DNA of 64,000 bases from Melitaea cinxia (taxonomy: Eukaryota > Arthropoda > Insecta > Lepidoptera > Nymphalidae), in the NCBI RefSeq assembly GCF_905220565.1, contig NC_059414.1, positions 5,206,001-5,270,000 of the forward strand. Reading direction: 5' to 3'. Of the stretch, positions 20,367 to 30,770 are shown piece by piece. A program made the translations under genes and the position numbers. The notes below the pieces were generated by a model that saw only the letters and a program-made list of their open reading frames with translations, ran no database searches and was not told the origin of the DNA. Numbering within the stretch: the first letter of the stretch is position 1; every line of letters begins with the position of its first letter.

Positions 20367-22005
20367 CTTCAGATAGCCTCTCCCCTGCCTCCTCCGTCCC
20401 TGTCCCCCCTATGGCCAGGTTGTCCAGGCCAGTTAAGCAAGCCCCTTCCTCCGACTCCCGAAGCGGCTCTACCACGACCACCGATTCTTCGGTCTGGAGT
20501 TTGGGGCTCGACTGCCTCGTAGGGGGCGGCTCAGGAATGGCCGGGATTGCTCCTGACTCTTCTTCCTTCACCTGCCCTACGCTGTCATCTGTGCCCTCCA
20601 TTTGGTCTTCACGCCCCGTTGGCAGGTGCTCGGCGAATTTGCCCTTTGGACCCTGGAATTTTACGTACACCGACCCCAGCAAATAGCAGAGTCGGCGTTC
20701 GCGTTCAACCAGGGTCTGCACCACATCCTCAGGAGCGCTAAAGATCAGGAACGTGTTACCGTCCTGTCTATCGACCTTGTGGAGGACCCAGCTGTCTACC
20801 CTTGCCCACTTGTTCTGGAACCGCAGCGCGCGTCCCACCTTCCAGATGTCCGGTTGTTCACCTAGAAGCAGAACGCCGCAGCGGACCAACTTGACGAGGT
20901 CGCGCTGTCGCTTGACCGTCAGTCTAGCACCCGTGGGCAAGGTGAGCTCCGAGACTATGCGCGTGAGGTATCCCACGGTATCGTGGTTTCCACACCACAG
21001 TTTCAGAGCCCCATTAGCGTAGATCGGTTTACCCTGAAAGACAGGGTTCACCGGCTCGTCATCGGTCGCTTCTATGGAGTCCTTGAGAAGGCGCTCCTGT
21101 AGAAGGACCTGTACCTCTTGTGCGGCTTGTGCAGTCAGGGGCTCACCGGTCGCAGTTGTTACCGCAACCAGTAGGTCCGACTGCACAGCCGCAGCATAGG
21201 GGACATGGGCTCCGTCCGCTAGCTTCGGCTTTTTGGGGTCCGCCCTCGGCGACTGAGAGTCGTCGAGGTGAGCCCGTTTGGCCGGTGCCTGGGACGTTCT
21301 TCCATCCCCCGCTTTGACCTTCGCCAGCGCCTCGCCGCGTTGGGCGCGACCGGTTGCCTGGTTGCCCTGGCCACCTGCCGCCCCCTTCGCAAACTTGACG
21401 GACCCCATGGGTTTGGGTCCTTTGGCTTGGGCCTTCCTTTGACGTTGGCGCTGCCTCTTGCTCTTGCGCTTAGGCTTAGGTTCGCTCCCTGGTTGGGAGG
21501 ACCCTGTACCACCCACGCGTCCCGCCGAATTGCTGGGTTTCCCCTTGGCCTGTCGTCGGTCGACAAGAGTCCACGCCTCGTCAAAGCGTTGGAGGGCAGC
21601 CACCTCTTCCGCCTTCCGGGTTCTGGGTTGCCCCGGTGCCCTGTCGGCAACAAGGATGGCACCCTCTGTTGAGGACGCCGTCGACGTGGACGGCCTATGT
21701 TCCTCCGGTTTCCCAGTTTCCCCTCGGCCACCCACGGACTTGCGTTTTGTGTGTGGTGGCGCTACCTTGGCAGCACCACCCCCATGTTTGTGTGTGTTTG
21801 CTGAGTTCAAGGTCGACTTCGCTGCCTTGCCTCCGCTTGTGGAGGAGGGCGGTCCCAACTTCGTGGTACCGCTCCCCTGTTGTGTCTGTTGAACTTGTAA
21901 TGGGTGTTTGGTAGACGGACCCGCATTCGCGGTTCTCGCCACCAGTGAAGTACCATCCGGTTTCCCTTCAGGTCCCTGTGTGGGTTTGGATCTGTTTTTA
22001 TCCAT
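20338..22005 (-). CDS. LOA-like LINE ORF1 protein, intact
   Basis: A 555-residue frame from ATG to TAA without lesions. The N-terminal 250 residues are low-complexity and rich in G, K, P, S and T, with a basic stretch ('PKRKSKRQRQRQRKAQAKG') that could bind nucleic acid or direct nuclear entry. Residues about 265-460 form the conserved globular part ('VPYAAAVQSDLLVAV', 'LKLWCGNHDTVGYL', 'FQNKWARVDSWVLHKVDR'), which I recall as the DUF4780-type domain of LOA-like ORF1 proteins. The C-terminus is acidic. No CCHC knuckle is seen. The stop overlaps the ORF2 start by 29 bases in another frame, suggesting termination-reinitiation. Confidence 0.82.
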   Translation of the reverse strand: MDKNRSKPTQGPEGKPDGTSLVARTANAGPSTKHPLQVQQTQQGSGTTKLGPPSSTSGGKAAKSTLNSANTHKHGGGAAKVAPPHTKRKSVGGRGETGKPEEHRPSTSTASSTEGAILVADRAPGQPRTRKAEEVAALQRFDEAWTLVDRRQAKGKPSNSAGRVGGTGSSQPGSEPKPKRKSKRQRQRQRKAQAKGPKPMGSVKFAKGAAGGQGNQATGRAQRGEALAKVKAGDGRTSQAPAKRAHLDDSQSPRADPKKPKLADGAHVPYAAAVQSDLLVAVTTATGEPLTAQAAQEVQVLLQERLLKDSIEATDDEPVNPVFQGKPIYANGALKLWCGNHDTVGYLTRIVSELTLPTGARLTVKRQRDLVKLVRCGVLLLGEQPDIWKVGRALRFQNKWARVDSWVLHKVDRQDGNTFLIFSAPEDVVQTLVERERRLCYLLGSVYVKFQGPKGKFAEHLPTGREDQMEGTDDSVGQVKEEESGAIPAIPEPPPTRQSSPKLQTEESVVVVEPLRESEEGACLTGLDNLAIGGTGTEEAGERLSEDGSPDSLVL

Positions 22006-22754
22006 AGTGTGTAAGAAATGAATTCATCCACTGCGCTCCCTACCCTCCATGGAGGCCGCAACGTTGGGGATGCCGTTTCGACACCGGGGCTACGCAGTGG
22101 GTATAGATGTGAAAGGTTGGGTTCCAAGCGCGACATCGGGAGCTGCAGATGCCCGGCTGGTGACCGCGATCCCACGGCCCCCAGTTGTTCCGAACACCCT
22201 TGCCCCGTCAGCATGGCCGGTCCCCGTGTCCTCCCAGAGGACCCTTCCCCATCTCGCCAGCGTAAAGCACCCGGCTCATCCGTGCAGTTACGCATGTCCA
22301 TTTCCCCGCAGTGGCTAGCTATGGGGCTACCGTTTAGCCTGAAATCCGGACCAAAGAGGGCGTGTTGTCTCCCGTGGTAACAAAACCCAGACCCCGTTCG
22401 ACTCAGCCCCCCAGGACTCCTTCATCCCTGCGTACGGCGATCAACTGCGCAGGACACACGCAGGTAGGCAATTGCAATTGTGATCCGCCGGGTCACCTAC
22501 TATACCCGGCGGATGGCCTGTCATACTTAGCTACAGCAGTCCGGGGTAGATGGTAGTTTGCGGCGCCCGTTACGACCACTGTATTACCAGGGTGTGCGAC
22601 CCATCCCAGAAGACATGACGTCCTAAGGAATGGGTTCGCCCCCAAGCCCGTACGTCGGCGAGCTGAGGGCGACGTGGACGCGTATGGCAGACTTGACAGA
22701 GGCGAGCCGACTTAACGCCGCACACTTAAGCCCACTCGCACCCTGCCCACACCC
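22006..22754 (-). other. 5' UTR of the LOA-like LINE
   Basis: GC-rich untranslated region upstream of ORF1, bounded by the target-site duplication. It probably contains the internal promoter, but no specific motif was identified. Open frames here on either strand lack any known domain. Confidence 0.7.
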
Positions 22755-22768
22755 CTTCTAACACCATA
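22755..22768 (+). repeat. Target-site duplication of the LOA-like LINE (right)
   Basis: Exact copy of the 14-mer at 13727-13740. Confidence 0.95.
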
Positions 22769-23689
22769 AAAAAGTCTTTTTTTTTGTAATTGCCGATAAA
22801 TTATAGAGAAAATTCCTTAACGTAAAACAAGAAACACTAATGTAATTGCCATCGTTTAAATATATTACATTCTCATATATTTTAATGGCTTGTCTAAGAA
22901 AGTTTTTAGTATTCCTTTACAAAGTACATTTTTCAGTAACATAAATACTTTAAAGATACTGTAACTCGTTTGTTTGTTTGCAATTATAATAAAATATAGT
23001 TTTTGAAGTAAAACATCTTTATGCACGTTGGACTTGGGGAGAAGCTGGTAAATGCGAGACGAGAGCGTTACGAAAAGTGTGATCGGGCAAGGCGAACGGA
23101 AGTTGAGATATAAGTTTGATGGCGCTAAAAAAGTTTTACTACAGTCGTACGGTCTAAGGCACGTTTTTTTCAAATAATATCTGTGATGTCTTTCTCTGAT
23201 TCTGAATCGGTGATACTTTAGCTGTAATTAATTCATTAAAAACAGATCATTTTGATTTGAAAAATAACGGATGAAAAGTGCTATTGTAGTCAACCTCAAT
23301 AAAGTAATTTTTGACTTAATTTGATTTGTTTATTAATTATTAATCAGCAAAGCAAAAGCATCTGTAATGATGCTTTCTGTTTTCTTTTTACGACTAGAAC
23401 AATATGAGTTAATCTCATAGTCAATTGTAAGGAAAGTCAATATATTTTCATTATTGAAGCCGATTGGAAGAGTAATTGCCGCTCTAATTAAAGAAAGGGA
23501 AAAATAAAAAAAAAATATTTGTTGCATGTTTGAAAGTGCACTAGAGAATGACTCGACTGATTTGTATTTCGTAATTTCGAGGAAAAATTTTGTACAGAAA
23601 ACCTGAAATTTAGATGATATATTTTTTTAATCTCAATTAAAATAAGATATTTAACAAATCTAATATCACCGTCATAATTTATTAATATA
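22769..23689. other. Unassigned AT-rich DNA
   Basis: Nothing recognisable. The short minus-strand frames have no known domain. Confidence 0.45.
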
Positions 23690-24012
23690 CTAGCTTTGCC
23701 CGCGACTTCTTCCACGTCGAATTTCACAAAAGTTATTGTTCAATTTGTAATGTTATAAAATAAATGAATTTCTAAAAAAAAGTTACCTAAGTTACGCCAC
23801 ATCACATCAGCTATCTACCAGTGAAAGTCCTGTCACAATCGGTCCAGCCGTTTTAGAGATTAGCCGGAACAAACACACAGACAGCATAATGACAGACTTA
23901 CAGACAAAAAAATTTTTGGTATTTGTATCGAGTAAACATCTATTTATATTTAGTAATAAGCGGCTATTTTAATATTCGAAACAGACACTCCAATTTTATT
24001 TATTAGTATAGA
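23690..24012 (-). mobile_element. Non-autonomous Helitron, group 2
   Basis: On the minus strand it starts TCTATACTAATAAATAAAAT and ends in CTAG after 'gtcgcgggcaaag', and it sits between host A and T, as Helitrons do. It contains 'ggctggaccgattgtgac'-type sequence shared with copies at 33.2 and 55.6 kb. It has no coding capacity. Confidence 0.7.
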
Positions 24013-25149
24013 TTAACATGGTAATGGTGATAAAATTTACAGATAATTTCACTAATATTTCCTTTATGTGAATTTCAGTAATCGGGTAATCGTTAATACG
24101 TCCTTTGCAGTGTTTCTGTAGATCCTTTGAATCCAATCCATTATCAAGAGAGTGCTTAAACTATATTTAATTAATTTTGTCGGAGATTACCACTATTGTA
24201 TTGACAATTCTAGTGCTGGAAACGGAAAAATATTTTGTTCATTGGTAAGCTACAATTATAAGGAGCTTCAGAGTATTACTGAATACATTACAATTACTAT
24301 ACATTTATGGTTTCACATTTAGTCAGATAATTAAAAGTTATTAATAAATTAGGAATATACAACGTGTTATTTTATTTTGTATTTTTTTTTATGAAAAATT
24401 ATGTATATTTACAATTCACAACTTAAAAACTAAATATTTACAGATAATTATAATATAAGCATAGCTTATTACCACATATTACAGACAGACATATTTTAAA
24501 AAATATTTTGAGAAGACTTAGATAACTAAACCAAAACTCAGATGACTCGATCATTGACACGACACTAATGTACACACGACGGTAATTTTATAAATAATAC
24601 TTATTTAATAATTAATTTTATTATTTTCATTACAGCGTTAGGGCATGCAAGTTGCATATTTAGGTTATAATATCAATTCTAATATCGCAGTTAAATGGAA
24701 GGACGTCAGTTTAATAAAACGTTGTATAAAATTAATAATTATTTTATGGCAAACGACGTCGAAGGCAAGCATTAGTCATCTAATAACCGTTATGAGTTAT
24801 GGTCGTTGTCCCACACCCATTGTTTTTCAATTACATAGTGAAATAGTTTAACGCTTTACTTTACGAGTTTGTCTGGAGTCCATATAAAAAACAATAATGT
24901 ATTTTCCTTAGCCAATTTCATTTATCACTTTGTATTTTATATGTGTTCAAAATCACTCTCAGTTTTACTAGCTTTATACTTCGATAGTGATATTGTCGGA
25001 CACTTAAGGGTTATGTTCCATCCACAAGTGCATTCCCTAGCGTAATTTTTATGACTTTAGTTTGTTATAAACCAAAATGGAACGAAAACGAAACATTTAT
25101 AGAATCAAATTTTTTTTATATTAAGATGGTAGCAAGTAAGCTTAGCAAA
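24013..25149. other. Unassigned AT-rich DNA
   Basis: No recognisable gene or element. Confidence 0.45.
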
Positions 25150-25285
25150 TAAGCGTAGCTATTAGGCTAACCATAGCCTAATGGTAAGCGGTTACCGTAG
25201 CATATGGAAGCATGGAACACCAGGAGTATCACAAGCGAAGTGGTGACCCGACTCAGCTGTTGACAGAACAATACAATGCATCTTC
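25150..25285 (-). mobile_element. SINE-like family B, rearranged fragment
   Basis: It has the reverse complement of the 'ggtaatcgcttaccat' block followed by 'ggagtatcacaagcg', as in the 3' part of family B. The ends are lost. Confidence 0.45.
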
Positions 25286-26529
25286 ATGGGCTCGGGCTTA
25301 TTAAATTTTTTTCTGGATTTTTTTCACAAAAATTATATAATATACATTTTTCATACATTAGTATAACGAAATTATAGACTTTATATCATTTGATAAAACA
25401 TTTTTTTTATTCTAGGCAATTAGATTATTTTTGTAGCTTCAGAACAATTAACAAAATTCTAAGTATCGTCATAGTATTCAGGTTGACTCATCATTGCTTT
25501 ATTCTACATGTATATTTTATTAAGCATGTAAAGAGTTCTATAGTTGTCAACATAAGATTTTATTGCGAAATTCATTTAATACATAATAATATTCAAATCG
25601 AGCAATAAAAACTATATTCTTGCAAGCTATAAGAACACGCGACTTTACTTACAATGTTACTTTACGAGACATTTACATATTATTCGCTTCATTAAGTATT
25701 TTAATAACGTTCTCTGTGTGACGTCATACTCGCTCATATTAAGCAGTCAAACCCTTTGAGTTATGAAGTTATTGCCATCGTGCGAGGTGTAATTTAACGT
25801 TAGCACTTAAATTACTATTTGTTAATAAGTATTAGATCGTTTATGTTAAGATTATGTACATCAATATGTAAGATTCCACCACACGATTCACTTGGCCTGA
25901 TGCCTATTTATCAAACATTAACTTCAGTTGTTTAGTACCGAATACTAAATAAATAAAAATAAATATGTTATTTTCAATTATATAATGATTATATTGGTTT
26001 TCCTTAGGAGTTATCAATTAAAAGAAATCTACCCACTGTACACTTATAAAACTTGTCTTTAACTCCAATTGAATTGAGGACTACGCACTAATACGATGAA
26101 TATATGTTTTTTTTTTTAATAATTAAATATAGTTTGAACAACCCGTGTGGTGTAGTTATTCGAGTATCTATCTTAACACCGGCGCTCGTGAGTTGTGAGT
26201 AGATAATTTAATCGATTTTTTTTTAATCGAATTTCATTCCTCAATTTCGTCTATCATTGCGAGCGTTAATTAATTAACGGAGTCATTAGGCGAACAATTG
26301 CATACCGAACGAAATTCGAGAATAAAATTTTATTAATTAACAAACATCAGAATATAATTATCCTATTATTTATTTTGAGTTCTTAAGGACAATAATATTT
26401 TTAGATTTTATGTATGTACTCGTATGTATATGTTTTGGTATCTTCTGTAGGATTTTATAAATTTCTTTTAGTATGGTTTATCGATTTTATTAAAAGTAGG
26501 GTTCGGTTTAAAAGTATATGTAATATGTA
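25286..26529. other. Unassigned AT-rich DNA with a possible SINE head
   Basis: At 26138-26200 'cccgtgtggtgtagttattc' followed by 'ccggcgctcgtgagtt' resembles a decayed tRNA-derived SINE head. The rest is unassigned. Confidence 0.35.
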
Positions 26530-26853
26530 TGTTAGTTTAAATTCCCTCCAATCGTCTCCTACGTAGAGCGTCGGCGTGTGCGTTTGGTTCGCGCTATCGC
26601 CCCACAGTCTCCTTTAACGCTATGACCTCTTCGCATAAGGAGACCACGGCCTACCCGCACCACTCGTTGAACCGAGCCTTGAGCGGACGATACTTGACAA
26701 CGATCGGTCTCCTACGAACCTACGATAGCTACTAGGGTCTGACGCTAAGCGGAGCATTCCTCTAGAGTGCACCGTATCCATCAGAGCGCCACAACTTACA
26801 TTCCCTATGCCGAAGTAATCGTACTGATTTTGAGATGCATTATATCCATTTTA
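26530..26853 (-). other. GC-rich island with a small unidentified open frame
   Basis: About 300 bp of clearly GC-richer sequence in AT-rich surroundings. On the minus strand one frame is open from about 26853 to the stop at 26620. I do not recognise it. Confidence 0.5.
26620..26781 (-). CDS. Small unidentified ORF (53 aa)
   Basis: Starts at an ATG and reads 'MDTVHSRGMLRLASDPSSYR', then an R/S/G-rich part with 'GSTSGAGRPWSPYAKRS' before the TAG. The frame stays open upstream of the ATG for more than 20 codons, so this could be the remnant of an exon or transposon frame. No domain was recognised, and no neighbouring element explains it. Confidence 0.25.
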   Translation of the reverse strand: MDTVHSRGMLRLASDPSSYRRFVGDRSLSSIVRSRLGSTSGAGRPWSPYAKRS

Positions 26854-27420
26854 TATTTCAAGCATTTTAACCGTAATTTAAATTGCTCATTACATATCTG
26901 TAAATACAAAGATTCGAAGTTTGTTTGAGTAGTGTAGTTTATAAAAAAAAAGTACTTAAGTTGGAGCTAAATTTGCATTTTAAAACAACGAAATATTTAA
27001 AACTAGAATATACATTAGAGATGTTTAAAAGACGGCGGAAATAATAACAAAAATACACTGCAAGAGAATAATGATACTAATTTCTTTCGTAGCATCTAAA
27101 TATAAAATAATTCAAATTTATTCCCTCTGGTATATCTGGCGGACTTTAAAGCCGGTAGAGATAAGCTTTGAATATTCATTCAAATAAACATTTCTAAGAA
27201 TAATAATAATATTCCGTGTGTTTTATTACTATAATTTCACCTTAAGTTATTAGTTTTATGTGGCTATATGCGCGCTTAAGTTACCATAAAAATGTTGACA
27301 CCAATATATTACGTAGTACCAATATACATGCATACATACATATATCTCATTATTATTGTCTTTTTCTAAATATGCTTCAATTTATTATTAATATTTAGTA
27401 ATGAAAGCTTTATGTCAATG
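26854..27420. other. Unassigned AT-rich DNA
   Basis: No recognisable element. Confidence 0.4.
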
Positions 27421-27945
27421 TTAATAATTTGTTGCTGGATAATTGGATAATTGGGATAAACTGGATAGTACTTTGAGTAAATTTAAAACCTTGTACGCCT
27501 TTTGATATAATTCATTAATACGTTTGGTCCATTTCAAAGGCCGATTTAACCACATACTCGTATATAGGTATTTTATGTTAGATACCTCCTGTAATTGAAT
27601 ATTATCTACCATCAAGTTAAAACGTTTTCTATTTCATTTCATTTATACAGATTAATGGCACGATTTCTATTGATACCCCTTTTAAATGTACACATTTGAC
27701 ATTTATACGAAGAAACACTTAATCCTAAATTGATCTAGAGAACCCTAAAGACGACCACAGGTATTTTCTATATTTTTTCCCTAAGACATTATTCATTTAT
27801 TTATTTTACAGAAAAAAAATACAATTTATTTGATAAACAGTGCAATAAAATATACAAGGCAAAATCATCAGCGTACTGAGAAACAAAAATATTTTTGAAT
27901 GAATTACAAATATCGTATGTTTCAATATTAAATAACAATACCAAT
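27421..27945 (-). pseudogene. Jockey-like LINE reverse transcriptase fragment
   Basis: On the minus strand, 'LLFNIETYDICNSFKNIFV' is followed by the catalytic motif 'SQYADDFALYI' (YADD at 27864-27875), then a decayed stretch with 'LGLSVSSYKCQMCTFKRG', and 'MVDNIQLQEVSNIKYLYTSM' with 'PLKWTKRINELYQKAYKVLN'. These are RT motif C, the following 'GL..s..Ks..~cf' block and the thumb 'I..v..~KYLG...d..l.W..Hi' block. Several stops and indels break the frame. Both ends of the element are missing. Confidence 0.75.
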
Positions 27946-27999
27946 CATAGAAATTTACGACCGTTGGTGGGGAAAAAGTGGCTAATGTAGAAGGTTATG

Positions 28000-28052
28000 C
28001 AGATATTTGTGTTGTTATGGGTGTGTCCCACCCATAACAAGACAAATATCTG
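28000..28052. repeat. 24-bp near-perfect inverted repeat (hairpin)
   Basis: The arm 28000-28023 (starting 'cagatatttgtgttgttatg') pairs with 28029-28052 with one mismatch and a 5-nt loop. Much of the surrounding 27946-28710 is unassigned. Confidence 0.8.
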
Positions 28053-28710
28053 TGTGGGTACTTTGTTTTCGGAGGATAAGGGGTTCATAGCTTTTGTTTA
28101 ATAAACTAATAAGTAAATACTTTTGTAAAGATTCCAATAATTATTATTAACGCTTATAATATTTTTATTCACGTCTATAATAATATATTTATAAACTATC
28201 AAGAGTTTTGCGATAAATCAGGAAACCAACAGATAGTTTAATGTTCGAACAACTCGACTATAGTTTTCGAAGTTATGTGAGATCTTATTGCTTCCGTACT
28301 AATTTTATATCGATAAACTAGTAAATACTGATTTGACTTTGATATTTCTATTATTATTATCTAGTTACATTGTTTATGTATTTAAGTAACAGGGGGAATA
28401 TTGTTGTGTGGGGGATATTATTGTTATCATAAGCCTAAAACCGATCTTCTATATGGAGTAGGTGTTTGCCTCGCAAAGGAATCCTTAGGGATTTTTTATT
28501 TGTATTTTAGTCACTATTAAAAAAATCGTAACACTATCAAACCGTGTGTTTGATTTCTACTGTCTGGATAAAAAAATTACCAAAAAGTATAAACAAATAC
28601 GAACTTTATACTAAAAACTTTTTCTCAGTTGTATAAAAAATATTATTTAGATTGAGGACGAATTTTTTTTTATCTCTAAGCTTTGTAGGAATTTAAAAGT
28701 GTATTAGAAT
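28053..28710. other. Unassigned AT-rich DNA left of the tRNA-like array
   Basis: No recognisable element. Confidence 0.4.
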
Positions 28711-28721
28711 GCTGTTATAAA
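28711..28721 (+). repeat. Direct repeat flanking the tRNA-like array (left)
   Basis: 'gctgttataaa' recurs at 32391-32401. The last bases may belong to the array unit, so the duplication is 8-11 bp. Confidence 0.8.
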
Positions 28722-28749
28722 CATTTTTGAATATCATATCAAAAATTGA

Positions 28750-28822
28750 CCGCTCCAGCGGGGTTCGAACCCGCGTCTCCGACGTACCGTGTCGGCGCTC
28801 TAGCCAATTAAGCTATGGAACG
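28750..28822 (-). tRNA. tRNA-like gene, array copy 1 (anticodon position GGT, C33)
   Basis: Identical to the plus-strand copy at 29771, where the fold is described. Minus strand. Confidence 0.5.
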
Positions 28823-29058
28823 ATACACCCGCTCGAGCGAAATTTTCGATATGATAATTTTAAATTACGGTTTAAGCGAACCGTGGCGCCGTCTATAGTG
28901 AGCTCTTTACAGAAACCCGTAACTATTCAAAGTTTCATATTACAATGAAAATCTTTGACAGGAGACGACACCGTGCTATTTGTAATATCTAAGATTTTAT
29001 TTTTGTGTTACCCACATTAGGAATTCTAAACATTTTTGAATATCATATCAAAAATTGA

Positions 29059-29131
29059 CCGCTCCAGCGGGGTTCGAACCCGCGTCTCCGACGTACCGTG
29101 TCGGCGCTCTAGCCAATTAAGCTATGGAACG
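29059..29131 (-). tRNA. tRNA-like gene, array copy 2
   Basis: Same 73-nt sequence, minus strand, 309 bp from the previous copy. Confidence 0.5.
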
Positions 29132-29367
29132 ATACACCCGCTCGAGCGAAATTTTCGATATGATAATTTTAAATTACGGTTTAAGCGAACCGTGGCGCCG
29201 TCTATAGTGAGCTCTTTACAGAAACCCGTAACTATTCAAAGTTTCATATTACAATGAAAATCTTTGACAGGAGACGACACCGTGCTATTTGTAATATCTA
29301 AGATTTTATTTTTGTGTTACCCACATTAGGAATTCTAAACATTTTTGAATATCATATCAAAAATTGA

Positions 29368-29440
29368 CCGCTCCAGCGGGGTTCGAACCCGCGTCTCCGA
29401 CGTACCGTGTCGGCGCTCTAGCCAATTAAGCTATGGAACG
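29368..29440 (-). tRNA. tRNA-like gene, array copy 3
   Basis: Same 73-nt sequence, minus strand. Last complete copy in the left block. Confidence 0.5.
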
Positions 29441-29676
29441 ATACACCCGCTCGAGCGAAATTTTCGATATGATAATTTTAAATTACGGTTTAAGCGAACC
29501 GTGGCGCCGTCTATAGTGAGCTCTTTACAGAAACCCGTAACTATTCAAAGTTTCATATTACAATGAAAATCTTTGACAGGAGACGACACCGTGCTATTTG
29601 TAATATCTAAGATTTTATTTTTGTGTTACCCACATTAGGAATTCTAAACATTTTTGAATATCATATCAAAAATTGA

Positions 29677-29697
29677 CCGCTCCAGCGGGGTTCGAAC
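29677..29697 (-). pseudogene. tRNA-like gene, truncated copy at the inversion junction
   Basis: Only the 3' acceptor strand and most of the T arm remain. The sequence switches to the opposite-strand spacer at 29700. No A box is left. Confidence 0.85.
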
Positions 29698-29770
29698 ACG
29701 ACGGCGCCACGGTTCGCTTAAACCGTAATTTAAAATTATCATATCGAAAATTTCGCTCGAGCGGGTGTAT

Positions 29771-29843
29771 CGTTCCATAGCTTAATTGGCTAGAGCGCCG
29801 ACACGGTACGTCGGAGACGCGGGTTCGAACCCCGCTGGAGCGG
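29771..29843 (+). tRNA. tRNA-like gene, array copy 4 (reference copy; anticodon position GGT, C33)
   Basis: A complete 73-nt cloverleaf: acceptor 'cgttcca'/'tggagcg' (one G-T pair), 'ta', D stem 'gctt'/'gagc' with loop 'aattggcta', G26, anticodon stem 'ccgac'/'gtcgg' with loop 'acggtac', a four-base variable loop, T stem 'gcggg'/'cccgc' with loop 'ttcgaac', and discriminator G. The A box 'tagcttaattgg' and B box 'ggttcgaaccc' fit Pol III consensus, and TTTTT at 29848-29852 would end transcription. Position 33 is C, not U, and the first pair is C-G, both unusual for a decoding tRNA. It could be a tRNA-derived mobile RNA rather than a tRNA-Thr. Confidence 0.55.
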
Positions 29844-30079
29844 TCAATTTTTGATATGATATTCAAAAATGTTTAGAATTCCTAATGTGGGTAACACAAA
29901 AATAAAATCTTAGATATTACAAATAGCACGGTGTCGTCTCCTGTCAAAGATTTTCATTGTAATATGAAACTTTGAATAGTTACGGGTTTCTGTAAAGAGC
30001 TCACTATAGACGGCGCCACGGTTCGCTTAAACCGTAATTTAAAATTATCATATCGAAAATTTCGCTCGAGCGGGTGTAT

Positions 30080-30152
30080 CGTTCCATAGCTTAATTGGCT
30101 AGAGCGCCGACACGGTACGTCGGAGACGCGGGTTCGAACCCCGCTGGAGCGG
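30080..30152 (+). tRNA. tRNA-like gene, array copy 5
   Basis: Identical to 29771-29843, one period downstream. Confidence 0.5.
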
Positions 30153-30388
30153 TCAATTTTTGATATGATATTCAAAAATGTTTAGAATTCCTAATGTGGG
30201 TAACACAAAAATAAAATCTTAGATATTACAAATAGCACGGTGTCGTCTCCTGTCAAAGATTTTCATTGTAATATGAAACTTTGAATAGTTACGGGTTTCT
30301 GTAAAGAGCTCACTATAGACGGCGCCACGGTTCGCTTAAACCGTAATTTAAAATTATCATATCGAAAATTTCGCTCGAGCGGGTGTAT

Positions 30389-30461
30389 CGTTCCATAGCT
30401 TAATTGGCTAGAGCGCCGACACGGTACGTCGGAGACGCGGGTTCGAACCCCGCTGGAGCGG
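30389..30461 (+). tRNA. tRNA-like gene, array copy 6
   Basis: Identical to 29771-29843. Confidence 0.5.
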
Positions 30462-30697
30462 TCAATTTTTGATATGATATTCAAAAATGTTTAGAATTCC
30501 TAATGTGGGTAACACAAAAATAAAATCTTAGATATTACAAATAGCACGGTGTCGTCTCCTGTCAAAGATTTTCATTGTAATATGAAACTTTGAATAGTTA
30601 CGGGTTTCTGTAAAGAGCTCACTATAGACGGCGCCACGGTTCGCTTAAACCGTAATTTAAAATTATCATATCGAAAATTTCGCTCGAGCGGGTGTAT

Positions 30698-30770
30698 CGT
30701 TCCATAGCTTAATTGGCTAGAGCGCCGACACGGTACGTCGGAGACGCGGGTTCGAACCCCGCTGGAGCGG
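30698..30770 (+). tRNA. tRNA-like gene, array copy 7
   Basis: Identical to 29771-29843. Confidence 0.5.

Larger units (their letters stand above)
13741..22754 (-). mobile_element. Full-length LOA/I-type LINE carrying an LTR-element insertion
   Basis: A GC-rich non-LTR retrotransposon, minus strand, about 6.1 kb after subtracting the 2.9-kb LTR insert. In transcript order it has a 5' UTR of about 750 bp, ORF1, ORF2 (endonuclease, RT, RNase H, CCHC-like zinc motif), a short 3' UTR and a tail of four-base repeats (read on the plus strand as 'ttgattgattgattgatt'). Exact 14-bp target-site duplications bound both ends, so it is complete and inserted by target-primed reverse transcription. The clade is taken from the RNase H domain, the ORF1 type and the ORF1/ORF2 overlap. 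Confidence 0.9.

Noticed and set aside
20411..22380. Many overlapping frames opposite LINE ORF1 and in its 5' UTR
   Set aside because: Expected by-products of high GC content. No domain, and the ORF1 frame is the conserved one.
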